Positions 43,381-51,085 of a stretch of 64,000 nt of DNA are shown here, one piece after another. Each line of letters opens with the position of its first letter. Position 1 is the stretch's first letter. A model generated the notes under the pieces. It did no database searches. It worked only from the letters and a program-made list of their open reading frames with translations, and was not told where the DNA came from. Both the position numbers and the translations under genes were made by a program. This DNA comes from Pseudalkalibacillus sp051842935 (GTDB taxonomy: Bacteria; Bacillota; Bacilli; Bacillales; Fictibacillaceae), in NCBI RefSeq assembly GCF_051842935.1, contig NZ_JBPXRR010000001.1:2480001-2544000 (forward strand). The letters are read 5' to 3'.

Positions 43381-43409
43381 GTGATCCGTTTCGTGATCGC
43401 TCTCGTTAG
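43381..43409 (+). promoter_or_regulatory. Putative ECF-dependent promoter of the surface-protein gene
   Basis: GTGATCCG, 15 bp, CGTTAG; the CGT is 37 bp before the start codon. The -35-like octamer and the spacing are identical to those upstream of the sigma gene. Confidence 0.55.
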
Positions 43410-43442
43410 CCTTACAAATAAGTAAAAAGGAGAGATTCACAC

Positions 43443-44789
43443 ATGAATTTGAAAAAAGGACTTGTCGCAATACCATTAAGCACATCATTAATTCTAGGAG
43501 GCGTCGCAACAACAGCATTTGCTGATGATCATGCGAAACCGACCGTAACGACACCTGCATCTGAATTACGTACATCGCTCGATCATCTCCTTAGTGAACA
43601 CGCATACTTAGCGGTTGAAACGATGCGTAAAGGTGCAGAAGGAGCGGGAGACTTCGAACAAGCCTCTGGCGCATTGATGGCAAACGCAGACGACTTGAGT
43701 GCAGCAATCGCTTCTGTATATGGTGAGGAAGCTGGTAAGCAATTCGACGAAATGTGGAAGGGTCATATCGGATTTTTCGTTGATTATGTAAAAGCAACTG
43801 GCGCGAACGACGAAGCTAAGAAACAAGAAGCGTTAGACAACCTCGCAAACTATCGCCAAGAATTCTCGAAGTTCCTGGAAACGGCTACGGAAGAACGTCT
43901 TGAAGCCGGCGCACTAGCTGAAGGACTTCAAATGCACGTGAAGCAATTGATTGGCGCATTTGACGCTTATGTCGCTGGAAACTATGAAAAAGCTTATGAA
44001 TATGAGCGTGAAGCAATCAACCATATGTACATGGTCAGTAAAGGTCTATCCTCTGCTATCGTACAACAGTTCCCAGACAAGTTTGAGAACTCGAAAGCTG
44101 TAACACCTGCAAATGACTTGCGTTCTAACCTGAACCACCTGATGACAGAACATGTTGGATTAGCGGCAATGGCGATGCAAAATGGCATTGACGGCTCAGA
44201 AGATTTCGAAGCCTCTGCCCAAGCACTCGCGAACAATACAGAAGATCTAACCGCTGCAATCTCTTCTGTTTATGGTGAAGAAGCCGGTATGAAATTCAAG
44301 GAGATGTGGTCTGGTCATATCGGTAACTTTGTCGAATATGTAAAAGCAACTGGCGCGAACGACGAAGAAAAGAAACAAGCGGCACTTGATGCCCTATCTG
44401 AATACAAGGCCAACTTCTCTCAATTCCTTGAAACAGCAACGGAAGGACGTTTGAAAGCGGACGCGCTATCTGAAGGATTGCAAATGCACGTCGATCAACT
44501 AGTTGCAACTTTCGACAGCTATGTAGCAGAAGATTATGATACGACTTACACAAACCTTCGTGAAGCTTATGCACACATGCTGAAGCCAGCAGCAGGATTA
44601 TCTGGAGCATTCGTCGATCAATTCCCTGACAAGTTTGCAGGAGAAATGCCGACAGATATGCCAAAGACAGGTATGGGCGGAACAGCTGATCAAGGGATGT
44701 CACTTACCTCCATTCTACTCGCTGGATTTGCAGCTTCTATTGCACTTGCCATGCTAGCCGTTAGAAGACTCGGTGGACAAACAAAATAA
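43443..44789 (+). CDS. Surface protein with duplicated histidine-rich helical domain and sortase-like signal
   Basis: Secreted, probably wall-attached protein of 448 residues. Signal peptide 1-27 (TTAFA/DD). Two homologous helical repeats (about 38-213 and 222-397) share most residues and keep aligned histidines H48/H232, H53/H237, H108/H292, H165/H349 and H194/H378 and glutamates E52/E236, a hemerythrin- or ferritin-like pattern that could bind metal. The C-terminus has MPKTG (406-410), a hydrophobic helix (421-440) and RRLGGQTK: a sorting signal with M in place of L of LPxTG. The gene next door is a sortase. Relatives are often labelled copper amine oxidase, for which I see no support here. 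AAAGGAGAG precedes the ATG. Confidence 0.8.
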   Translation: MNLKKGLVAIPLSTSLILGGVATTAFADDHAKPTVTTPASELRTSLDHLLSEHAYLAVETMRKGAEGAGDFEQASGALMANADDLSAAIASVYGEEAGKQFDEMWKGHIGFFVDYVKATGANDEAKKQEALDNLANYRQEFSKFLETATEERLEAGALAEGLQMHVKQLIGAFDAYVAGNYEKAYEYEREAINHMYMVSKGLSSAIVQQFPDKFENSKAVTPANDLRSNLNHLMTEHVGLAAMAMQNGIDGSEDFEASAQALANNTEDLTAAISSVYGEEAGMKFKEMWSGHIGNFVEYVKATGANDEEKKQAALDALSEYKANFSQFLETATEGRLKADALSEGLQMHVDQLVATFDSYVAEDYDTTYTNLREAYAHMLKPAAGLSGAFVDQFPDKFAGEMPTDMPKTGMGGTADQGMSLTSILLAGFAASIALAMLAVRRLGGQTK

Positions 44790-44798
44790 CCATTCATA

Positions 44799-44829
44799 GA
44801 GAGGAGGTTCTCCTTCTCTCTTCCTTCTT
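44799..44829 (+). terminator. Hairpin between surface-protein and sortase genes
   Basis: Nine-base stem GAGAGGAGG/CCTTCTCTC (one G-T pair), loop TTCT, then TTCCTTCTT. Weak terminator; it could reduce sortase expression relative to its substrate. Confidence 0.5.
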
Positions 44830-44846
44830 AAAAAAGGATGATTTTG

Positions 44847-45512
44847 ATGATGAAAAGAACGACAATGTTGATCAGTATGATCGTTTTCGTTCTGGCTTTA
44901 GCGGGATGTATGAACGAAGCGAATAATGATTCAAATGGACAGGAAATGAAGGCAGGTACTGAGGACTCTTCAGAAAGAGAAACAGCGAAACAAATGGATT
45001 CATCTGACACTAGCGCGGACCAATCCTCAAGTGATGTTGAAATCATTAAGGATGAACGCAAAGGGATCGTCCCGGTTACGATTGAAATTCCTGCTATTGA
45101 TGTAAAAACGAAAGTCGAACATGTAGGGACACTCAATGATGGTCGGATGGATGTTCCGAAAGATGCGGATAACGTCGGCTGGTATAAACCCGGAACCATG
45201 CCAGGTGCCCAAGGGAACTCCGTCATTGCAGGACATGTAGATGATTTGACGAGCCCAGCCGTATTCTATCATCTTCATAAACTGAAAAGCGGAGACGAAA
45301 TCATCGTGGAAGATGAATCGGGGCAAAAGCTTACTTTTAAAGTGGTTCAGTCGGATGTATATCCACGACAAGACGCACCGATTGAAAACATTTTCGGATT
45401 TTCATATCGAAGCATGTTGAATCTGATTACCTGCACGGGTGAATACGACCCGAATACAACTGAACGAGAAGAGCGGCTCGTCGTGTCCGCCGAACTTGTT
45501 AAAAATCAATAA
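44847..45512 (+). CDS. Class F-like sortase, predicted lipoprotein
   Basis: Transpeptidase expected to attach the neighbouring MPKTG protein to the cell surface. 221 residues. Catalytic histidine in SVIAGHVDDLTSPAVFYHLHKL, cysteine in LNLITCTGEYDP, arginine in EREERLVVSAEL. The N-terminus MIVFVLALAGCMNEANN carries a lipobox, so it is predicted to be lipid-anchored instead of having the usual transmembrane helix. An acidic/serine-rich linker (25-60) follows. The start was chosen 9 nt after AAAGG. Compact fold and lack of an N-terminal helical extension fit class F (or D-like) sortases. Confidence 0.88.
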   Translation: MMKRTTMLISMIVFVLALAGCMNEANNDSNGQEMKAGTEDSSERETAKQMDSSDTSADQSSSDVEIIKDERKGIVPVTIEIPAIDVKTKVEHVGTLNDGRMDVPKDADNVGWYKPGTMPGAQGNSVIAGHVDDLTSPAVFYHLHKLKSGDEIIVEDESGQKLTFKVVQSDVYPRQDAPIENIFGFSYRSMLNLITCTGEYDPNTTEREERLVVSAELVKNQ

Positions 45513-45515
45513 TAG

Positions 45516-45547
45516 AACCCCAAATGAGCGATTCATTTGGGGTTTTT
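45516..45547 (+). terminator. Terminator after the sortase gene
   Basis: Stem AACCCCAAATGA/TCATTTGGGGTT, loop GCGAT, followed by TTTT. Confidence 0.9.
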
Positions 45548-45667
45548 CAATATGGGGAGCAAATCATGCATTGCTTCGTACCCCTATCTCTCTTTTTTCT
45601 CCGTTTCGGGGTGCAATAAAGCTTTATGAGTACTCATAAATCCCTGTGGAGGGTGCATATCCTAATA

Positions 45668-46381
45668 TCATATCGATTCGTTTCTTTCCATGACCCTCTT
45701 CGTACGTTTGCCTCTTCTTTGCAACAAATTCAATGCATAAATGTTCATGATCAGCCAAACGGCACCAGCTGCAAAACCGGCAATGACATCACTTGGATAA
45801 TGGACGTGCAGATAGACCCTGGAAATCCCGATCAGGAAAATCAGCAGACCGACAAGCACACCCACATACCAGGTAGATCGCCCTTTTCTCTTCATATATT
45901 GGATAATCAGATAGCCCATGATTCCATATGCAGCCATAGACACCATCGCATGTCCGCTTGGAAAGCTGTAGCCCCCCACTTCAATCAGGTGTTCAATATC
46001 CGGTCTTGCGCGTTGGAATGAGAACTTCAACGCTCCGTTCAAGCCCCAAGCACCAAGAATTGTCGTCAGCAAGATGAACGATTCAGCTTTCAACTTCTTA
46101 AAAAGAAGAATGGCTAAATAGATTGGGACGACGACCAGATATGTACTTGTATTTCCGACATGAGTGACCGTTATCATAAATTCCGTCAGCCATGGGACTT
46201 GCAAGCCATGAACTAAATCTGAAAGCACACCGTCGAAATCACCTAATTCATTTTCCAGAAGACTGTCCGCAAATTGTGCAAATACTCCGATCAGACCTAA
46301 AACGACCAAGATGCCAAAGATCAATCGAATACTGATTTTCTGTAACACTTTATGGTTCAAAGTGGTTTCTATTTTTCCCAT
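45668..46381 (-). CDS. PAP2-family membrane phosphatase
   Basis: Lipid phosphatase-like membrane protein (PgpB/undecaprenyl-pyrophosphatase type), 237 residues from MGKIETTLNH; AAGGGG is 12 nt upstream, and ATGs further up lack any site. The three phosphatase motifs are intact: KFSFQRARPD, YSFPSGHAMVS and SRVYLHVHYPSDVIAGFAAG. About five hydrophobic helices. Role in undecaprenyl or phosphatidylglycerol phosphate dephosphorylation is plausible. Confidence 0.88.
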   Translation of the reverse strand: MGKIETTLNHKVLQKISIRLIFGILVVLGLIGVFAQFADSLLENELGDFDGVLSDLVHGLQVPWLTEFMITVTHVGNTSTYLVVVPIYLAILLFKKLKAESFILLTTILGAWGLNGALKFSFQRARPDIEHLIEVGGYSFPSGHAMVSMAAYGIMGYLIIQYMKRKGRSTWYVGVLVGLLIFLIGISRVYLHVHYPSDVIAGFAAGAVWLIMNIYALNLLQRRGKRTKRVMERNESI

Positions 46382-46585
46382 ACCATGTATCATCCCCTTC
46401 TCGACACGACTTTTCATTCAAAAAATGTCTATTACTTGTTTGATTCCCTATTTTACCCTGAAACGAACATGCCCTCTGGTTCGTATATGTACCATGAATT
46501 CCATTTTTTATGAATTCAAGAAGGGATTTTAATTTCCTTTATTGAAATAACAATATCACAGAAAAATATACGGGGTGGTCTATTG

Positions 46586-46972
46586 ATGAGGTTTGGGCGG
46601 AAGCAGAGAACAATCATTCTTACTAAGCCAACAAGGGAACTCGAGCACAAACTGGTCTTTGTCGGGAGTTTGATCGGATTCTTCCTCTCTTTCATGTATT
46701 TTGTGTTCTTCGAGTTTATGTATGAATCCATGAATGACATGACACACGCCATCATTTCCAGCTTATCAGGAGCGATTGCATCACTCGTAGCTTATCTGTG
46801 TCTGAATCTTGTGGATTACCAAACAAGGAAATTCGCTATCTGCATTGCCATCTGTTCCATTTGGGGTTTGCTCAGTGTGAGTTTCTTCTACTGGATTCCA
46901 GCAATCATGCTGTTATCCTCCACTTTCCTTTGTTTTTGGAGAAAGAATAAAGAGATACGTGTTGTTAAATAA
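46586..46972 (+). CDS. Small membrane protein of unknown function
   Basis: Not recognised. 128 residues, basic N-terminus (RFGRKQRTIILTKPTREL) then four hydrophobic helices (about 24-42, 54-76, 83-100, 103-116) and a charged end (RKNKEIRVVK). GGGGTGG lies 7 nt before the ATG. Own terminator; no obvious partner. Confidence 0.7.
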   Translation: MRFGRKQRTIILTKPTRELEHKLVFVGSLIGFFLSFMYFVFFEFMYESMNDMTHAIISSLSGAIASLVAYLCLNLVDYQTRKFAICIAICSIWGLLSVSFFYWIPAIMLLSSTFLCFWRKNKEIRVVK

Positions 46973-46973
46973 A

Positions 46974-47008
46974 AAAGAGTGACAAGCGGGCTGCCTGTCA
47001 CTCTTTCT
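46974..47008. terminator. Bidirectional terminator
   Basis: Stem AAAGAGTGACA/TGTCACTCTTT with internal AGC/GCC; serves the small membrane protein and the convergent MFS gene. Confidence 0.85.
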
Positions 47009-47019
47009 TATTTGTGAGA

Positions 47020-48630
47020 TCATTTCGTGGCATGCGCATGTTTCTTCATCGGCATTGGCGTCTCTTCCTCTTCATCATCCTCTTGATTGGAGGTTTTCAA
47101 GCGGACTTCTTTCAGGAATAACACCAGACCGACGGCGACCACCATCATGATGGCTCCGAACATGAATGCGCCACTCAGTGCATCGCTTAAAGCCGTACGC
47201 ATCATTTCTACCACTTTCACGAACGTATCAAGTTGGTCTTGAGGAAATTGAGATCTGATCGCTTGAAGCTGGTCCGGGTCCATCAATAGCTTAGGATCAC
47301 TCAACTTTTCCACTGAACCACCTGTAGCACCGCTTGAAACAGCTTCTGCTGAAGATTTCATGTTTGAGCTCATGATGATATTCATGATCGCCCCCATGAT
47401 CGATACCCCGATCGTTCCGCCTAACTGACGGAACAGCTGGACAGAAGAAGTCGCAACGCCCAGATGCTTATATGCAACTGCATTCTGTATCGTAATCGTA
47501 AAGATCGGGAAACTGCATCCTAACCCAAGACCGATGATGATCAATCTTAGAATCGCATCCATATTCGTGCTGGCACTCGTCAAGGTCGTCAGAGAGAATA
47601 TACCGATTCCCATCGTCGTCAGACCAAGTATTGCAAGTTTTTTATATTTTCCTGTCCTAGTGATGAGCTGCCCGACAATCGTACTGGATGCGACCATGCT
47701 GAGCATCATCGACATCATGATGAATCCGGTTGTCGTAGCAGAAGTACCAATTACACCTTGTATGAAAAACGGCATATACATGATTGCCCCGAACATTGCC
47801 ATACCGATCAACAATCCGATGACGTTGGAGATAGTGAAGACGCTGTTCTTAAATAAATTGAGCGGCAATACAGGGTTCTCCACCTTCTTTTCGGCAACCA
47901 AAAAGGCGATCAACGAAACAACTGATAAGGCAAAAAGCCCGATCACTTGAAACGATCCCCATGCAAATTGATTTCCTGCCCAGGAGAACGCAAGCAACAG
48001 CGGTATGATTGTCGCGGCCAGGAACACCGAGCCGAAGTAGTCGATTTTCCCATGCGCCTGGCGAGGAACACTCGGAAACAACCGCATGATCAGGATGAAT
48101 GCGACGAATCCGACTGGTAGGAAGATCCAGAAAATCCACTTCCAAGCAAAATGGTCGACAATATATCCCCCCAGCGTTGGTCCGAACACACTCGCCAAAC
48201 CGAAGACAGCACCCATCAACCCTTGCCATCTCCCTCTTTCACGTGGAGAGAAGAGGTCTCCAATCGATGCAAATGCAGTCGAAAAGATCATTCCGCCAGC
48301 AAGACCTTGAAATCCACGATATAAAATCAACATGAAAATGCTGGTCGCTGTTCCGCACAGGAAGGTCGCAATAATGAACATTCCTAGCCCCAACAAAATG
48401 AAAGGTTTCCGTCCATACATGTCGGACAGCTTCCCTACCAAAATCGCTGTCACACTAGAAGCGAGCATGTAAATTGTAAAGATCCAACTGAAATAAGGCA
48501 TGCCTCCGAGATCGGATACGATTTTCGGCATCGCTGTTCCAATGATTGTCTGGTTCAATGCGGCAAACAACATGGATGCTAGCACGGCTACCATTATCGT
48601 AATTTTCTTTCTTAGTGGTAAATGTTCCAT
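47020..48630 (-). CDS. DHA2-family MFS multidrug exporter (YusP/EmrB-QacA type)
   Basis: Drug:H+ antiporter with 14 predicted helices, 536 residues. Motif A GKLSDMYGRKPFILLGLGMF, motif C LGLASVFGPTLGGYIVDH, and the N-terminal LASMLFAALNQTIIGTAMPKIVSDLGG typical of the EmrB/QacA subfamily. A histidine-containing acidic C-terminus follows. It is downstream of a MarR regulator on the same strand, with paired inverted repeats between, the same order as yusO-yusP in B. subtilis. Confidence 0.92.
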   Translation of the reverse strand: MEHLPLRKKITIMVAVLASMLFAALNQTIIGTAMPKIVSDLGGMPYFSWIFTIYMLASSVTAILVGKLSDMYGRKPFILLGLGMFIIATFLCGTATSIFMLILYRGFQGLAGGMIFSTAFASIGDLFSPRERGRWQGLMGAVFGLASVFGPTLGGYIVDHFAWKWIFWIFLPVGFVAFILIMRLFPSVPRQAHGKIDYFGSVFLAATIIPLLLAFSWAGNQFAWGSFQVIGLFALSVVSLIAFLVAEKKVENPVLPLNLFKNSVFTISNVIGLLIGMAMFGAIMYMPFFIQGVIGTSATTTGFIMMSMMLSMVASSTIVGQLITRTGKYKKLAILGLTTMGIGIFSLTTLTSASTNMDAILRLIIIGLGLGCSFPIFTITIQNAVAYKHLGVATSSVQLFRQLGGTIGVSIMGAIMNIIMSSNMKSSAEAVSSGATGGSVEKLSDPKLLMDPDQLQAIRSQFPQDQLDTFVKVVEMMRTALSDALSGAFMFGAIMMVVAVGLVLFLKEVRLKTSNQEDDEEEETPMPMKKHAHATK

Positions 48631-48664
48631 ACGTTCGTTCTCCTATCCTTCATAAGATGAATAG

Positions 48665-48696
48665 TTCACTTAATGAAGTATTTTTCAAAAAATGAA
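48665..48696. promoter_or_regulatory. Paired inverted repeats TTCA-N5-TGAA, candidate MarR operator
   Basis: Two 13-bp palindromes, TTCACTTAATGAA and TTCAAAAAATGAA, with starts 19 bp apart, fill the 69-bp gap between the MarR and MFS genes. Site size and location fit a MarR-family operator. Confidence 0.45.
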
Positions 48697-48699
48697 GCT

Positions 48700-49119
48700 T
48701 TAATCATATATTTTAGAAAAAAGCCGCAACAATTCTTCAATATCTTCGTCTTCAAGGTTTTTGAATTTACGTTCCATGTATTCATGCTTACGTAATTCGA
48801 GGGCTTGGACCTGCTTACGCCCTTCCTCCGTAATGCTTAAATAAACGACTCTACGATCATTCTCAGCACGGTTCCGTTGTACGAGGTTCCGTTGAACGAA
48901 ACGATCGGTCACTGCCGAAATGTGGCTCATCGCTACATTGAATTCTTGAGACAGCATCGAATTCATGACCTGCCCTTTTTCCATGATGAATTTCAAATAC
49001 GAAAAATCGGCTGCAGTGCATTCATCTTCAAATAGCTGATTGATTTCTTTTCGGAACATCCGAAAGGTCTTCCGAAAGCTTTTTTCCAAGTCCCAAATCA
49101 ACTGGTCACGTTTCTCCAT
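48700..49119 (-). CDS. MarR-family transcriptional regulator (YusO type)
   Basis: 139-residue winged-helix regulator. DNA-binding region SMLSQEFNVAMSHISAVTDRFVQRNLVQRNRAENDRRVVYLSITEEGRKQ, with the D-R wing (NDRRVVYLSIT). Helical dimerisation ends on both sides. Directly upstream of the drug exporter, which it probably represses until a ligand binds. Confidence 0.92.
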   Translation of the reverse strand: MEKRDQLIWDLEKSFRKTFRMFRKEINQLFEDECTAADFSYLKFIMEKGQVMNSMLSQEFNVAMSHISAVTDRFVQRNLVQRNRAENDRRVVYLSITEEGRKQVQALELRKHEYMERKFKNLEDEDIEELLRLFSKIYD

Positions 49120-49360
49120 ACTTCACACCTATTCAATCCTCTTCCTATTTTTAACCATTTCATTATAACAGATTAGAGTAGGTGTTACGAACGAAAAGGC
49201 TTCAAGATCGTGGTAAATAATTCCTGTTTTGAACATGTTAAGAAGGAGAATACATAGAGAGTCTGTAAACCTTACATAGTGTGTTTTTTGTTATGAATTA
49301 TCAATTTGCATCAATTTATACTATACTTATAGTGGAGTTCTGATTGAAAGGAAGAGTCAG

Positions 49361-49789
49361 ATGAACATTGGCTTTTACTTATTACCTAAAAGCGAAGTGA
49401 AGTACTTGAATCCTGAATCGACCATACGCCAAGCACTTGAAAAGATGTCTTATCACAAATATACGTCCGTACCACTAGTGGATGAAGACGGAAAATATTC
49501 GGGTACGCTTACTGAAGGTGATTTGCTATGGAAACTGAAAGATGACATGGATAAAGAGGAAGATTATGAAGAGGTCATCCAAAGAACGAGGTTGAAGGAT
49601 GTCCCTAGGCGGGTTCAAAACATACCGATTTCCATCAATGCGAATATGGAAGACCTGATTACGCTCGCGACGGATCAAAACTTCATCCCGATCACCGATG
49701 ATGATGGTCATTTCATCGGTATCATCCGTCGGCGCGACATCATCAAATACTGCGCAAGTGTCATCTGGGAAAACAAACAAACCAATTAA
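49361..49789 (+). CDS. CBS-domain pair protein
   Basis: 142 residues made of two CBS motifs: ESTIRQALEKMSYHKYTSVPLVDEDGKYSGTLTEGDLL and ANMEDLITLATDQNFIPITDDDGHFIGIIRRRDIIKY. It starts with LLPKSEVKYL. Such stand-alone pairs bind adenine nucleotides (including c-di-AMP in some Firmicutes, for example DarB). GAAAGGAAG precedes ATG. Confidence 0.88.
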   Translation: MNIGFYLLPKSEVKYLNPESTIRQALEKMSYHKYTSVPLVDEDGKYSGTLTEGDLLWKLKDDMDKEEDYEEVIQRTRLKDVPRRVQNIPISINANMEDLITLATDQNFIPITDDDGHFIGIIRRRDIIKYCASVIWENKQTN

Positions 49790-49805
49790 TCGACAATATG
49801 AATGG

Positions 49806-49838
49806 AAAAAGAGGATGACAGGCTGTCATCCTCTTTTT
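49806..49838. terminator. Bidirectional terminator
   Basis: Stem AAAAGAGGATGACA/TGTCATCCTCTTTT around GGC; separates the CBS gene from the convergent HD-GYP gene. Confidence 0.9.
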
Positions 49839-50895
49839 AATGCGCAAAATCTTTGATGGATACATTAGGCACTTTTTTCAAATCCAAAAACTCTGAACCG
49901 ATCTTCAACAACGGTCGATGAGGTTGTTCATATGGTATGAACGTGATGACTGCATTCTTCTGGCTGTTCAGCAGGACGTTCCTTCCTACATATTGTTTCA
50001 TAAGATAGCGGACGAATTCTTTCACCACGGCTTGATTCAGCCTCCCCATTTCCGCTTCTTTCACGAGCTGTTCAATGGCAACGAATGAAGAGCGTCCCTC
50101 ATGGTAATCCCTTTCTGTACAAATCGCATCATAAATATCTGCAACGGCCAATATTTGAACCAAGTACGGAAGATCATCGGCTGTCCTGCCATCCGGATAA
50201 CCCGTACCATCCAAACGTTCATGATGGGCTAATGCACCGATTGCCACCAATGGATTCAGATTCGGGATTTCACTTAAAATCTCATAACCGTAACGTGTAT
50301 GCAGCTTGATCGTTTCGTATTCTTCATCACTTAACCGCTCAGGTTTCTTTAGAATGTCGTTTTTGATTTTCGTCTTTCCAATATCGTGAAGGATCCCCAT
50401 TTTCCCCAACAGGAAGATTTGTTCTTCAGGAAGCTTGAGCACCTTCCCGATCACTCCGGCGACAAGACCGACATTCATACTATGCCGATAGGTCACCTCA
50501 TCATGATCTTTTACATCATAGATGAGAGAGATTGCCTGATCTTCATCTTCCAGCACTTCTTCAAGCACAGATGAAAACTGGTTAAAAACAATATTCACCT
50601 TGTTCTTCAGGTTGGTTTGGATATTCGTGAATAACTTTTTGATACTTGTAACGGCTTGATCATATGCTTGTTGTATTGGTGGATCATCACTGTTTATGAT
50701 GGTGGCTGGAATGATTTCTGATGAACGACCTACAGATGGTAATGGCTCCCCTTCATAAAACCATTCATGTTTGTCCAACATGTCAATCTGCGCTTGCGTC
50801 AGCACCGTCCCCTGTTTCAGAAGCAGAATCCCTTTTTTCGAATAAACGTTTGAAGCTAAACAGATTCCCTCATGCAAATCATTATTATTTTCCAA
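49837..50895 (-). CDS. HD-GYP domain phosphodiesterase
   Basis: Putative c-di-GMP phosphodiesterase, 352 residues from a TTG with GGGGGG 8 nt upstream. N-terminal region 1-120 is unassigned (GICLASNVYSKKGILLLKQGTVLTQAQIDML resembles DUF3391-like domains). HD-GYP core: HSMNVGLVAG, ILHDIGKTKI, ALAHHERLDGTGYPDG, VADIYDAICTERDYHEG. All metal ligands look present; it has no receiver or membrane domain. Confidence 0.9.
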   Translation of the reverse strand: MENNNDLHEGICLASNVYSKKGILLLKQGTVLTQAQIDMLDKHEWFYEGEPLPSVGRSSEIIPATIINSDDPPIQQAYDQAVTSIKKLFTNIQTNLKNKVNIVFNQFSSVLEEVLEDEDQAISLIYDVKDHDEVTYRHSMNVGLVAGVIGKVLKLPEEQIFLLGKMGILHDIGKTKIKNDILKKPERLSDEEYETIKLHTRYGYEILSEIPNLNPLVAIGALAHHERLDGTGYPDGRTADDLPYLVQILAVADIYDAICTERDYHEGRSSFVAIEQLVKEAEMGRLNQAVVKEFVRYLMKQYVGRNVLLNSQKNAVITFIPYEQPHRPLLKIGSEFLDLKKVPNVSIKDFAH

Positions 50896-51085
50896 TTAGA
50901 CATCCCCCCATGTCTAAATAAAAACCCTTCAAAAAACTTGCAATGTAAACTTAATTATAGTATACATGCAAAATTATCCAACCGCTATTTAAATTTGTAG
51001 AGAATTGAGCTAAAAGGGGTTCGTTTTTATCGCCATAATAACGGGTAACCTAGTTGTATCGTATTCTCATGTGGAGGAAACCTAG

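Noticed and set aside
43351..43575. Minus-strand frame across the surface-protein start
   Set aside because: Shadow of the signal-peptide coding region; no ribosome-binding site.
43443..44789. Copper amine oxidase label for the surface protein
   Set aside because: No Asn-Tyr-Asp/Glu-Tyr cofactor motif or copper-amine-oxidase domain; the chain is two helical repeats.
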